In this document: piece after piece, positions 1 to 13,944 of the stretch
How the letters are laid out: every line of letters starts with the position of its first letter
Position numbering within the stretch: the first letter of the stretch is position 1
Source: Tetracladium setigerum
Taxonomy: Eukaryota > Ascomycota > Leotiomycetes > Helotiales
Length of the DNA stretch: 64,000 nt
Assembly (NCBI GenBank): GCA_031472005.1
Contig: PZJY01000004.1
Location: 1,958,556-2,022,555, forward strand
Direction of reading: 5' to 3'
Position numbers and translations under genes: made by a program
Notes under the pieces: generated by a model
The model's input: the letters and a program-made list of their open reading frames with translations, nothing else
Databases searched by the model: none
What the model was told of the DNA's origin: nothing

Positions 1-394
1 TCATAAAAAGTTATTTAGTACGGACTAAAATTACTCCGTCTTACTTATTAAGTAATATTAATCGGATTCTTATTATACCGTCTTATATTTGAGGGATTTT
101 AATCGGATTTAATAAGGCCGGCTTATTTCTAAGTTATATTAGTGTTTTAATCGGGATTTTAATTTACCCGTCTTATTATTTAATTAATAATTAGTACTTT
201 TAGTATATCGGATTAAGCCGATACTATCGGATTCTACCGATTCACTATCATTATATAAATCACTAGGATTCCCTTAAGGATATCTCTTTTAATCAAGCAC
301 ATTAAACACTCTTATGATCACCTGATCACTTCCACTGCACTATAATCATTTAAATCACTTAATCACTTATATTATCATTTATCTGATTCCAACA
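1..394 (+). repeat. Copia LTR, 3' part, cut by the window edge
   Basis: This stretch recurs almost base for base at 16115-16493, in inverted form at 10029-10403 (without its last 190 bases), and its last 190 bases recur at 2962-3153. The full repeat, pieced together from 9248-9346 plus 16031-16493, begins TGTTAAAT and ends CCAACA, so it is read as an LTR of about 560 bp. Here only the 3' part is present and it ends at 394. It is TpA-rich, with CpG kept and CpA/TpG scarce, as expected after RIP. The owner could be the Copia element to the right or another copy outside the window. Confidence 0.7.
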
Positions 395-2961
395 AAGGTA
401 ATAGATTATAAATATTCCTAAGTATTCTCGTAAGATATTATTATTCTAACGCTAATAAGTTATAAGTGTATTTATTAACTTAAAAGGTATAATAGTCTAT
501 TAATAAAGTCCGGAAGGCACGAGAAAAGTAATCTTCTATTCGTGTCCTTCCTTAATCCGGATTAGATTAAATAAACTTCTTTAATTTAACTTAATAAATA
601 TTATTGCCTTAATTAGCTTATCCCGTAAGTACTAAGTGTTTAGTAATAGATATTAGTCTTATATTATAATATTATTAAGCTCTCGATAATCGCTATAAAG
701 TCGATTATTAAGGTCGTCCTTTTTATAAGCGATTAATATATTATTAAATATTAAAGACTTAGATAGTCTAACTTATCCTTTCTTAAGTATTAACTAAATA
801 AATACTTTTAATATCTTAATAAAATTATATCGGTGTCGGCGTAATTTCTATATAATAGAATTCCTTCCTTCCTTTAAGTTTATTTTATAATCTTATAATT
901 AATATTTAGGTAAGGCTCTAAAAGTCTTCCGGGTTTTCGAATAACTTCTTATATTTCTTATATTATATAGGGATTTTCTTCTCGCTCTAACTAGCGTCCC
1001 GTGGAGGACTCTCGGTGTTATTAAGATATCCGGTAATTTCTTTAAATAAGGTGGCGCAAACCTCGTTCCGGCTATATAATTATTATTACGAACCTTAATA
1101 GTTATAATATTTAAATTATATAATCTCCTTAACTTAATTAATTTCGGGGTTATATTCTTTAATTTATAATATATACAAAATAATATCGTAGTTTCTTATT
1201 AATATAATATTAAATTAAATATTCGTATTATATCCTCTTAAGAATAGTAATCTTAATAAAACTATCCCTTAATTAATAATTTTAATATTTCCTTTTACTC
1301 TAATTTTATTTATTACTTATAATTCGTAAGGTATAATAGTAATAAAAGGAATATTAATTCGAGCGACTTCCTTAAAAGATATAAAGTTTCTAATTACTCT
1401 TAAATTAATTATAACCTTAATTAGTTTTCCTCGTAGCTTTATTTTTATAATAATTTATTCGCTTCTTATAATAGTATAAACTTCCTTAAGCTTTAATAAT
1501 AGTTTTATAACCCTTTAATTATTAAATAAGTTTATCTATATTTTAAGGTGAGCGATCTACTCTATTAATTAATAAGGGGTATTAATTCTTAAGGTATAAG
1601 TGGCGGCCGAACCTATATCTTATATAGCGTACTCGAAAGATTAGCTTAGGATTAGTTAAATCCTCTTTTAAGTTCTTTCTTAGTTAGCGACTCGGGTTAT
1701 TTCCTATTTATCTCTTAGTTTTAAGATATCTTCTAACTTATAAATAACTTCCCTAATATAAAACTATTTAATAATAGCACGCCGGGCCTCGGTGTCGTAA
1801 AAACAAATCCTTTTGAAATCTCGATATAACACGAGATATCTTTTTCCTAAGGTAGGTTTATAACTAATAGTCTTAAAATTCCCGTACTATTACTCTCCTC
1901 TAATCTATCTCTATTTATCTCCTTCTTCTCTTACTCTCATAAAGAACTAATATTCTCTAACTTAAGGATTAGTTATAATAAACGATTTTATTTCCTCCGA
2001 TAAGTCACTAGATTCAGTTTCGGATTTAAAGGAAACTTCTTTAAATATTATATTATCGATTAAATTATATTAAGATTAATATACTAATAGCGTGTCTATA
2101 TTATTATACTTAATAATAAGGCTAATTTATTTAAAATCTTAAGATAAATCTTCCTTAATAAGAACCTTATTTATAATAGCGATTTGCTTTTATTAAGTGG
2201 CGTTCACTTAACGAGTTCTTTATTTTTTAAGATAATTAGTAACTTTATAACCGGCTTATCTATACTTATAATAAAGTTAATTCTCTCGACAGCGTTTTTT
2301 TTCTTCCGGCGAGAGGGGCTTCGGCCCTTTCTAAGTGGCATTAACTTATTAAGAATATCCTTAATATTAACCTTAATAGTGTTACTTCCTCCTTTAGCTA
2401 TTTAAGTCCTTATTCCTTATTATCTCTCTTTCCTTAGCCGTTCCCTTTCTTAGCTTTATATAACCGATTATTTAATTAAATAATATATTTAATTAAAGTG
2501 TTAAAGTTTAGGAATAAGCCTCTTAACTTAGCGAGTTCCTCCTTAAGGTAAGGCTTAAGCCCTCTCTTAAATAGTTTTAAGAGGGCTATAATATCCTATT
2601 TAATCTTAGCTTTATAATATTAAAACTCTATAAAGTAACTTAAAGCTAATCTTATCTATCTATTTAAAGTTTAATAGTTTTCGGATTATTACTTAAATAA
2701 TATCGAAATCCTTAAATATCTTTTTAATTTTATTCTTAAACTTATCTTAATTCTTAAAAATCTCTTAAGTCTTTATTATTATCTTCCTATTTATAAAATA
2801 TTCGTAAAAGTCTATTAAGAATAATTCTATTTAATCTTATATAATAAATTTAAGGAAAGAGGCTACGTAAAGGCTCTTAGCGTAGATTATAACGAACTTA
2901 TTATCGTTAAAAGAGAAGTAGATTTCTATTTAAAGGATAAAAGAGTTTAAGTTCTTCCGAG
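395..2961 (-). mobile_element. Gypsy internal fragment, antisense (gag to RT part)
   Basis: The whole segment is collinear with 23140-25715 of the full-length minus-strand Gypsy element, including shared blocks such as the 'aagtattctcgtaagatatt' string. It therefore corresponds to the gag-to-reverse-transcriptase part, read on the minus strand. No LTR of its own is attached. It stops inside the RT catalytic region on the left, directly against the Copia LTR end at 394, and inside gag on the right, directly against a Copia LTR tail at 2962. All frames are full of stops. It probably belonged to the Gypsy copy now split between 9347-10028 and 13945-16025, because it supplies part of what that copy lacks. 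Confidence 0.75.
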
Positions 2962-3153
2962 TATTATCGGATTAAGCCGATACTATAGGATTCTACCGAT
3001 CCACTATCATTATATAAATCACTGAGATTCCCTTAAGGATATCTCTTTTAATTAAGCACATTAAACACTCTTATAATCACCTAGTTACTTCCACTGCACT
3101 ATAATTATTTAAATCACTTAATCACTTATATTATTATTTATCTGATTCTAACA
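2962..3153 (+). repeat. Copia LTR tail (last 190 bp)
   Basis: It matches 206-394 and the end of the LTR at 16493, from TATCGGATTAAG to CTAACA. It is followed at once by the Copia internal region, so it looks like the end of that element's 5' LTR. The rest of this LTR is missing on the left, but an inverted LTR lacking exactly this tail lies at 10029-10403. The two pieces together make one full LTR. Confidence 0.7.
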
Positions 3154-4302
3154 GGTCATACGCCCCGGCCTTTACAGTTTAATTACTTTATCTTATATCG
3201 AATCGAATTTATCGGACTAATATAATTTCGCTTATATTAGGGGCTTTACACTAATAGTTTATATATATAATTTAACTATATATATATTCTGGGCCTATCG
3301 AGAATCGAAGTTTTTTAATCATTGCTTCCGTTTGATTTATACGTTAATTAAATCTAGTTAATGTATCTGTACGAATACACTAGTAAGGTATATATTATAA
3401 TATACTCAATTCGGCTAGCTTAATTTTGTAAGAGATCTAAGGCCTATCGTCCCTGAGACTAAGTTATAAGGATAATAAACTTATAACCTTTAGAACGTAG
3501 AAGAGAGCGAATTGCCACTAATATAATACTTATTAGTGTTTTATAAAGTTATTTAATAGTGGCTAATACCCATTATTATTTAATTCGTATATTTAATTAT
3601 ACTTTAGTAGTATAATTAATATTCTTATACGCTGGTGTTGGATTTTATATTGTATTATAAATACTTAAATATGTTAATATATAGCGGGTACATTATAATA
3701 TAAGTATAAAATTTTATCTATCTCTTATAAATTAAGTTATATTACACTTAATAGTGGCTCTATTAGTGTAAGATAAATTATCTTGTGATACCCCTTATTA
3801 AGTATACTTAATAAGGATATACCTGATAATAAATGATTTTATTATATAATTAGTCATTGAACTTATTATATAATAAATATCCCTATATCGTATAGAAGTG
3901 ATTATAATAATATTATTATTATATTATATATTTTGATTTTATAATTAAAAGAAATCTTTATTTAAAATAAAGTCGCTATTAAGCGTTAAAATCCTTTTAA
4001 GAAAGGTATATATATTATTTATAATATATATATAGATAATTGTTTATTATTTAAAAATTTAGTAAAATATCACTTTACTTATTGAATATTCACTTAAAAA
4101 TATTTAATTAAGTGCTAAAATATACGTAAAAGTGTACTTTACTTTACTTATATTATTAGTAAATTATTTAATATAAAGCTAGAGAGTATATATTAGTGAT
4201 TCTTAAAATCGCTAATTAGCGATTTAAAATAAATCTAATTTTATAAGATTGGTATAAACGCTAGTAACTCTAATTAGTGTTTATTATAATACTAGTTATT
4301 AA

Positions 4303-4336
<34 letters not shown>

Positions 4337-4649
4337 AACCTTAGCTTGTTAGCGCCTTTATTATAAAAGTTATATTAAGATCGAATCTAGTCACTTTTCG
4401 ACTTAATAATTTAATTTCTAGTGCTATAAAAGCCACTAGCGTCTAAAAATTAAATCATTATACTCGTAATAGTATACTCTATTAAGCGTATAACTCTCAG
4501 ATTGCTAGCGTTAAAATTGCTAAATCGCCACTAAGGATTGTTAAGATCCCTTAAATCCTTAAAATAAAAATCCTTAATATATCACCTTTTCACCTTTAAA
4601 TTTTACTTTAATTTTATAAATATTAGTTCTAGTATATTATTTAATTAAA

Positions 4650-5617
<968 letters not shown>

Positions 5618-5623
5618 TAAGCA

Positions 5624-8600
5624 TGAAGGATTTAATTTTAATCTAAACTCTAAATTTAAGAGTAATAAAGGATTTAAAAAGAATCCTAATAAGATTGAAT
5701 TAAATAAGCTTATTATGAGTTGTAAAATTTATAATAGTACGCTTAATAATAATAATATAAATTGAAGATTTGTATTAGATTTAGGTGCTACTGAACATTT
5801 TATATGTAATAAAGACTGGCTTATTAATTATAAGTTAATTCTTAATAAGAATACGTTCGTAGTAAATGGAACTAAAATATTAATTTTAGGTATAGGTAGT
5901 ATCCTTATTATTATAAATAATAAAGAAATATTAATTATAGGTGTTAATTATATACACTTGAGATTGATATTACCTTAATTAGTTTAAAAGAATTAGCTAA
6001 TAAAGGCTAGACTATATTATTTAAGGATAATATAGCTGATCTTAATTATATTAAGCTTAATTTTAATATTAAAGCTATATAGGATTAAAATTCTTATTAT
6101 TTAAACTTAAATGTTAATAATAAGGCCTTAAGAAGTGTAATTTATAAAGTTAATTCTATTATTTATAATAGTATTAATAATAATATTATAAATTATAACT
6201 CGGAGCTTAATTTATCTTATAAGAGATTAAATTATATTAATGAGGATTATCTTATTAAGACTCTTAAATAATATTTTATTAATGCTTATAGAGATAATTA
6301 TAAGCTTAATAATAATATATTAGTTAATTATAAATTATATTATATAGGTAAGTTTCATTAAAAAAAAAGCTATAAACTATTAAAAGCACTTAAAAGTATT
6401 CTTACTTTTTACGATATCGATATATGCGGCCCTTTTAAAGTAAAAGGCTTATATAATGAACGATATTTCTTTAGTTTTACTGACCGTAAAACACGTGCTA
6501 TATAGATTTATATTATTAAAGTTAAATTAGACGCTATAGATATTATAGCCGACTTTATTAATTTAATTTATAATTAATTTAATATTAAAATTAAAGGATT
6601 TAGATTAGATAATGCGGCTGAATTTAAATCGGCTAAGTAGAATACACTTATAGTTAATAAAGGCATTATATGCGAGTATATTAGTCCTTATACGCTAGCT
6701 TAAAATGGCATAGCCGAAATCCTAAATAATTATATAATTAATAGGCTTATTACTATATCTACAGATAAGAATATACCTCTTAAATTATAGCCTTATATTA
6801 TATAAGTTATAGGGAATATTAAGAATAGAACTTATAATTCTATTATTAATAAAACCCCTTAGGAAGCTATAACTAGCCATAAGCTAGATATTACGTATTT
6901 ACGTATATTAAGCTCTTTAACTTATCCTAGTATACCTTTACCTTATTGAGATAATAAATTCGATAATAAGGCTTATAAAGGTATATTAGTAAGTTTTGCC
7001 TCCTTTAATAATTATTTAGTATATATACCTTTATTAGATAAAGTTATAAATATTAGAGATATAATTATTAAGGAAGAGTTAATTTATAAAGAAGAATTTA
7101 TAATTAATAATAATATTATACTATTAGAAGAAAGTAGTTTTAATTATAAATATTTTAATAATTCCACTTCTAATAACACTATTAGTGATGATAGTGAAAT
7201 TAATAAAAGTCCGGATATATTAGCCGAAGACTTAAATAATAATTTATCTGAATCTGACTAATCAGAGGATTCAGGGGATAAATTAAATAATCCTATAAGT
7301 GATATTAGTCAGCCTAAAGGTAAATCACGTGAAATTATCAAAGAAGATAATAGCGATGATAATAATATTATCGATAATAATGAAATCGATGAATTAAGCC
7401 AAGAACACTATAATATAAGTACTAGACTTAAAAGACTAAGAAAAGATATTTCTTATAAAGGCCTAAATATTAATATTTATTATTTAACTACTTCCGCTTA
7501 TATTAGTACCTTAAATAAGAGAGAAATTACTTTTATTTTTAATACTACTTTTAATACTCCTAATAATAAATTAAAAGAGAATAAAATCCTTATATATAAG
7601 AAGGATTTAGTTAAATTAAATTTAAAAGATAATTTATTTAAGGACCTTAAAAGCTATAAAGAAGCTTATAATAGTGTATTTAAGGATTATTGGCTTAAAG
7701 CCGAACAAAATGAGCTAAATAGCTTAAAATCTAATAATATATAGGACTTAATAAATAAGAAAGAGCTTAATTTAAGCTCTAATCTTATTAAATCTCTTAA
7801 AATAAGATGGGTATATAAGATTAAAGAATTTAATGATTATTATTAATTTAGAGCTAGATTCGTCGCTAGAGGCTTCGAGCAATTATATGGCCTTGATTTT
7901 ATCGATTCTTATATTAGCGTAATTAAGTAAATAGTATAGAAATTAATTTTCGTATTAGTAATTATTAATAATTAGTTTATATATAAAGCCGATATAATAA
8001 GTGTATTTACGTAAGGTGATATAGATATAAATCACTTATATCTTAATTTACTTAAAGGAGTAGATAATTTAAATTCTAATAATTATCTACTTAAGCTAAA
8101 TAAAGCTTTATAGAGCTTAAAACAATTAGTACGTATTTTGTATTTTACTCTTTATAATATATTAATTAAATTAAGCTTTATAGTATTAAAATCCGAAAAC
8201 TATATATTTATTAATAAAATATTAGAGAAATATTCTATGAATAATTGTAATCCTATATCTACTCCTATAGACGCTAAATTAGCTTATAAGCTAGCGCCAA
8301 ATCCAAATAAAGCTACTATAGAGACTATTAAATAGTTCCAAGGCCTAATAGGCTTATTATTATATTTAATGTTAGGTACTAGATTAGATATAGCATTTGC
8401 TATAATTAAATTGGCTAGATATATATCTAATCCTAGTGAAGTTTATATTATAGCCTTAAAACGTATTTTAAGATACTTAAAAGGCTCTATATATTATAAT
8501 ATTATATATTTTAATAGTATTAATAATAATGAATCTAAATATATTAGTGGATATATTGATGCCGATTATGCTAGTGATTTAAATATAGCTAAATCTACCA

Positions 8601-9004
8601 CTGGCTTTATTTTTTATTTAGCTAATGGCCCTATATTATGGAAGTCTAAATTACAGACTATTATAGCTTAAAGTACTATAGAAGCTGAATATATAGCTAT
8701 AAATGCCGCTAGTAAAGAGGCTATTTATATTAAAACTATATTATTAAAGCTTAACCACTATAAACAAGATAAATTCCCTATATATAGTGATAATAATAGT
8801 GCTTTATAGCTAGCTAAAAATCCAGTCTTTCATGAAAGGACTAAATATATAGCAGTTAAATATCACTATATAAGAGATTTAATAGATAATAGTACTATTG
8901 ACCTTATTTAAATTAACACTCTAAATTAAAAAGCTGACGGCTTAACTAAAGTTCTTGAAAAGATTAAATTTAAGAGATTCTTAGAATACCTCGGCTTTAT
9001 TTAA
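5624..9004 (+). pseudogene. Copia pol remnant (protease, integrase, RT, RNase H)
   Basis: Protease: an LDLGATEH motif near 5773-5797. Integrase: an FTDRKTRA-like region near 6478 and RLDNAAEF near 6603. Reverse transcriptase: KAEQNEL (7697), RWVYKIKEF (7806) and ARFVARGFEQ (7852). RNase H: TRLDIAFAIIKLARY (8379), RILRYLKGS (8464), GYIDADYASD (8550), KSTTGF (8599), then HERTKYI and ADGLTKVLEKIKF close to the end at 9004. Many in-frame TAG/TAA stops interrupt it. The segment that should carry the YVDD catalytic box is missing near 8200: the text passes directly from the 'LKSENYIFI' region to ILEKYSMNNCNPISTP. The copy is dead, and the missing RT core is more than RIP would explain. Confidence 0.85.
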
Positions 9005-9247
9005 TTAATATTAGCACTAATAAGTGTTATTAACACTATTATAAGCTTATATTAACTTTATTATAACCTTATATAATAAGAGAAAAGAGTTATAAAGCTA
9101 TTTAATACTTACTTCTTAAAAAGTATTAACTATAGCTTAAATGTTTAAAATTATAATTTTCGATTTTATTTAATTAAATTGCAAAACTCTTTCTTAATTA
9201 TTAGTATTTTATTAAATACACTTATTAAGGTTCATATTTAGGGGATG

Positions 9248-9346
9248 TGTTAAATATTATTAATTTAATAGGTGATAATAATCACCTAAATTAGTTATTT
9301 AATCCCTTTATTAGATAGTTTATCCTATTTCGGCTTTACGATAATA
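9248..9346 (+). repeat. Copia 3' LTR, first part (interrupted by Gypsy)
   Basis: It starts TGTTAAAT directly after a purine tract and stops at the TAATA target site of the Gypsy insertion. The LTR resumes at 16031 after the second TAATA. The uninterrupted order is visible in the inverted copy at 10029-10403, which reads straight across this point. Confidence 0.8.
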
Positions 9347-9778
9347 TATTACGAACGTGACTTGTGTTCACGTGAGGAGCCTGAGGCTCGGGAGTATCCT
9401 AGTAATTAGTATAGCTTAGTAGCTACTATTACTACTCTATAAAGAACTCTAGTAATGTAAGTTAATTAATAATAAATTAATAAAGAATTACTTAAGTAAT
9501 TACGTAATAGATCCTAAGGATCTTAAGGATAAGGATCCTAAGATCTAAATCCTTAAGATTTAACGGGATCCCGGATTTTAAGACCTTATATAAGTAGTTT
9601 AGTATTTCATTAAGATAAGGAGCTTCGTGCTTAACTTAATATTTAAATTAAGATTATATATTATTTATATTAGCTTATTATATTTATAATTACCTTAGTA
9701 ATTAACTCCCTTGCTTTAACTAATAAATAAACCCTCGACTACGACCTCACTTTAATTAATAGAATCGGAATCGTAACA
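9347..9778 (+). repeat. Gypsy left LTR (432 bp)
   Basis: It begins TATTACGAAC, a RIP-altered form of TGTTACGAAC seen in younger copies, and ends GTAACA. It matches the LTRs at 15594-16025 and 19352-19783 along its length. The TAATA target duplication precedes it. Confidence 0.85.
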
Positions 9779-10028
9779 CTTTAAGCACCTTTTACTAAAG
9801 TAAGAATGATATTAATAATAGCCATTATAACCGGAGCTATTAGTAATATTAGTACTAATATTAGTAAAATCGACCTCACCTTAGCTAGTAATAGTAATCT
9901 TAAAGGGAAGGAACCCTTAAACGCCTTAAGTGCTTGCGATAAGATAAATATTAACGACGATAACGACTCTAATAATAAAGATAATAACCCCGCTCCTTTC
10001 GAATTAAAGGAAGCCGTCCGAGTCTCTT
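9779..10028 (+). pseudogene. Gypsy 5' internal fragment (start of gag)
   Basis: This is the reverse complement of about 25735-25981 in the full-length Gypsy element, directly after the LTR. An open frame at 9806-10030 is this gag start and not a host gene. Homology stops at 10028, where an inverted Copia LTR begins. Confidence 0.75.
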
Positions 10029-10403
10029 AACTTAATTATTAATTAAATAATAAGACGGATAAATTAAAATCCCGATTAAAACACTAATATAACTTATAAA
10101 TAAGCCGGCCTTATTAAATCCGATTAAAATCCCTCAAATATAAGACGGTATAATAAGAATCCGATTAAAATTACTTAATAAGTAAGACGGAGTAATTTTA
10201 GTCCGTACTAAATAACTTTTATGACTCATAAGTAAGTCGGTTTGATTATAAATCAATAAGGCTATTTAAGCCAATTTAAGCTATTAGAGCCGAAAGGGTT
10301 GCAATTATTATCGTAAAGCCTTAATAGGATAAATATCCGATAAAGGGATTAAATAACTAATTTAGGTGATTATTATCACTTATTAAATTAATAATATTTA
10401 ATA
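10029..10403 (-). repeat. Inverted Copia LTR lacking its 190-bp tail
   Basis: It is the reverse complement of the Copia LTR, from the TAATTAATAATTA stretch back to the TGTTAAAT start, without interruption. It lacks exactly the tail that stands alone at 2962-3153. It is the best copy for reading the LTR across the Gypsy insertion site. Confidence 0.8.
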
Positions 10404-11365
10404 AAAATACTTACTTAATATTACCTTTTCGCCTTTTATTCGTTACTTATTTCAAAATTAATTTATTACTTAATATGTTAATAAATATAATTTATATTAT
10501 AATTTCCTTATAAAATTAATGATTCGCTTATAAATATTCCACAAAATATATTTAATTTATTAGTAATTAACTTAATCTTAATATTAAAATTAATCTCAAT
10601 ATTGAAATTAATGTTAATATCAATTAATTAAACTATATTATAACTATTTTTAATGATATTCTTAATAATTTTAATTATAATTTAAGTTATTTATAAATCT
10701 TAGTTATTGAGGTAATTATTAAATTTAATAACGAAAATAATAAAGAGAGGTATTAAAAAATAATTATATAAAATAAGGATTTTTAAATAAGTAAGGAAGG
10801 GTATAATCAAATAATATAATAAATTTTAAGCGTTTTTAAACGTAGTATTAATAAGTTAAGTAATTTAAATAATTTTAATTAAATCAAGCTAATTTATATA
10901 TTATTATTAATATATTAATTAATATTAATAAAATAATATATTATATAAGAAATTTACTTAATATAAAAGGGAGACTTTATAATTTAAGATATATTATTAT
11001 ATTCTTAATATTATAATATTTAAAGAGCTAATTTATTAATAACTTAAAGGTAGTAATATATACTTAAAAGGGGCAAGTCACGTGATATATATGTTAATTT
11101 AACTATTACCCATTGTTAGAGCGTAACTAAGCGTATTATTACTCTAATACTCTATAATATCTAATGACTAGCTACTAAATACTATTTATAGCTAATAATT
11201 CATTAGAGTATTATTCCATCACTTTAGCTTAGGATTGGAGTTATAAAACGAAAAACCTAGGCTGCGAAATGGGATAGTTGCTATGTTCCTTAACACTGGA
11301 ATTATTATTAACGGAATAGAAGTAGTCTTGTGAAGGGTAGAATCTTCTTGAAAATCTTAGAGCCC
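10404..11365. other. AT-rich stretch without a supported gene
   Basis: It is strongly AT-rich to about 11,050 and then gradually richer in GC. I see no open frame of note, no LTR ends and no match to the Gypsy or Copia internal regions in this window. It may be RIP-eroded flank of the gene relics to the right or an unidentified repeat. Confidence 0.5.
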
Positions 11366-12270
11366 TTAAACTCGACTTTCCGAACTCAAGTCGTCACACT
11401 CCTTATACTTGATCCGATAAAAAACAACTAAAATAGCTGAATATGTTGTAGTCGCAACTAAAGTCTTTACATTTGAGCTCTTAACCCTAAAGAGAGGCAC
11501 GTCGTAAATAGAATCATACACACCGACGCTGTGATCAGATTCTTTGTTAACGAGGGTCGGATACTCATCACGCATATAGGACCGATGAGGAAAGCGCCCG
11601 TAACGAGCGCAATAGACAAGCGAACGAGATTATCGACGAAGTCAGAGATCTCGCGTGGACTTTGGCCTTCGTCGAACTCTTTGCTTCGAAAACGTCGTTC
11701 TTCGCTTGAGTAAGTGAGTCGTGCTGGAAGCTAGTGTCGAAGCTTGTCGCGGAATATATCTGGCTTACTGCCGGCGCCGTCGTGAAGGAGAGAGTAGTAG
11801 TTTGACTCGAAGGGTCTAGTGGCTCTGAATGAGGTCGTCATTGATGGAAATGCTGCTTTTAGTCGTTGTTTGCGGATTGCGAGGGTTTGGGATTGAGTCG
11901 TTGGTTTTAATGAACATAGTTGTAGTTTCGGATGGCAATGACTGTTGGTGTAATTAAGTATCTTTAGACTTCCTTATTTTTGCAATTCGTACTTATGGGC
12001 GATTAACTTACTATAATTTGCAAGTAATGTTTTAAGCCTTTCTCTCTTTGCACCTATACTCCTATTTTTGAAAATATCTTCCCGTGCTCTTATGATATCG
12101 TTCTATATCTTTACAATGTTAAGTCGATGAAGGAACTCAAAGCCTAGGAAGTGAAAGGTCTCCTCTTACTTTATGGAAGTGGTAACGTAGTTGAACATGT
12201 CGGTGTCATCCTTAGCTAGATGTGAAACGATAGTTGCGCATTCGTTAGGATATATTTTAATGTATAATAT
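11366..12270 (-). pseudogene. DUF6594-family gene relic
   Basis: Minus-strand translation gives the C-terminal half of a DUF6594 protein, a large fungal family of unknown function with C-terminal membrane segments. Visible blocks in order are FHFLGFEFLHRLNI (near 12160), REDIFKNRSIGAKRERLKTLL (near 12070, here with stops around it), SSEERRFRSKEFDEGQSPRE (near 11700), FVDNLVRLSIALVTGAFLIG (near 11630) and, after a frame change near 11490, SNVKTLVATTTYSAILVVF (near 11450). The two hydrophobic stretches are the usual terminal helices. Several stops and at least one frameshift make it a pseudogene. The N-terminus is not resolved. The family call is from memory of its C-terminal pattern. Confidence 0.7.
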
Positions 12271-12561
12271 GGGATGGAAAGATTGTCTTCCTTCTTAGAA
12301 ATATAAGTTGCCGTTGACCTCTTTCGGGGTTTATAGCTGCTCGTTGAGGCTGGGATTTAAAGCCTAATCTACGGTGTCAGCGGCCTTGTAGCAGTCGAGC
12401 TGAAAGATAAAGAGGCTATGCTTATAAAAGTTTGCTTATATTTCCCTCTTGACTTCCCGAAATGAAATGGAGGTTTTATTATTAAAGCTTATTGAGATCT
12501 TTTGTCTTCTTAAAAAGATTACACTCTTTTAGAAATATATTACTATACTTTCGTGCTAAAG

Positions 12562-13747
12562 ATGATAGAGAATGAAGATATCCGCCTTAACGAGCTAGAG
12601 ATCTTAGTAGCCGAGGCAGGTCTTCTAAGCTCCCCAAGCCTAGTGTCACAAACTCCGTCAGATAGCACACCTCCTTTTCGCTAAGATTATACGACATGGT
12701 ATGAAAAAGCATACCGTCCTTTTCTTATAAAGCTTATCTATAACTAGACCGTTTTAGAAGTGTAGTCTCTGGCTGCCTTGCCTTACGTTTTAGATAATGA
12801 GGCATACGAAAATTTGCGTCAACGCTTAGTGGGGTTTCTGGCTTCGTTGAATCTCTTAGATAGTGGAATGAACGATGACGATTAATAAGTATTGCGGTCT
12901 TTAATATGCTCGGACTTTGGTATAAATGACGTGCAACAAATTATTATGATTATGCTCGACGATCTTAATCAGGGTTGTAAATATTTTCGGCTTCTAGAGA
13001 AAGGAATAATCCTGTCTAAGATTGGGGGACGGTCGAAAACTGCAGAATTGAAAAACCCTGTCGCGAAAGAGTTATAAATATTATTTTGCGTAATAATTAT
13101 ATTGCTTTGCCTTGCTTGAGAATATATAGCGGGAATGGGATTTCGTATGCTACCCCTAACGATTGTATCCGGCTGAGGCGGAAGGAATTTGGTCCTGCAG
13201 AAATATGGTAACGCAAATAGCCGATCTAGGGCTGGAGTTAAACAAGTACAACGAAGTATATAAAGAGAACGTCTTGAAGTCTCTTCAAACTGCTAGGAGA
13301 TCTTTATTAGGTTACTAGTGGAAGTCTTTGTTTAAAGAGGACAAGCCCTGGCGAAAGTTATATCTAAAATAAATCGACTTTATGAGAAAAGCACATGATG
13401 ACATTAGTAACGCTTTAGATCGTGGAAAAGAGGTTTAAAATTTGTTTATGATTGCGGCATTTAGCGTTATTGAAGTTGCTATTCGGAAGCGCGCAAAGGA
13501 GATAGGCGTCGGGATTCATAATCAGTTCAGGGGAAACGTTTTGGTCAGCAGGATATTTAAGCCTTATGGCATTAACGAATGGCACGAGGTATGGGAGCAG
13601 AGTTTAGAGAACAGGACCACCCACGAAATCACAGAAACACTACACGGAGGTCACGAGCTCTTAATAGCGACCGAGGTCGAAAGAAGGATGGGATTGAGAA
13701 AAGCTTATCACAAATTTTTAAATGATTGGAGTTCATCGGATTATTGA
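12562..13747 (+). pseudogene. Unrecognised host-type gene relic, divergent from the DUF6594 relic
   Basis: From ATG 12562 one frame reads on to 13078 with only a few stops (TAA, TAG), each where Gln or Trp would be expected. A second frame, shifted by one, reads from about 13160 to the stop at 13747 with three internal stops and ends FHKFLNDWSSSDY-like (last residues LNDWSSSDY). The two halves join between 13078 and 13160 through a frameshift or a lost intron. The text is soluble and charged, with no signal peptide or membrane segment and an Asp/Glu/Arg-rich helical C-terminal part (EVERRMGLRKAYHKF). I do not recognise the family. The stop pattern fits RIP of a once functional gene of about 390 codons. 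Confidence 0.5.
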
Positions 13748-13944
13748 CCATTGATTCAATCTTATTATGTTAGAAAACTTACGAATTAAATCTGATTTAT
13801 AAAATTAATGAGAGTTTATAAACTATTCAAGCCGATTGTGGTTAATTAGAATAGATTAGCAATCTAGTTATTAGATTAATTGCGAACACTCTAATTCAAA
13901 TTTGGTAGGTTCTTATAAATGAGACGTATTTGTTTTCCTTGAAT

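Noticed and set aside
9806..10030. 74-codon open frame on the plus strand
   Set aside because: It is the start of Gypsy gag after the LTR, matched by 25735-25955 of the intact element; not a separate gene.
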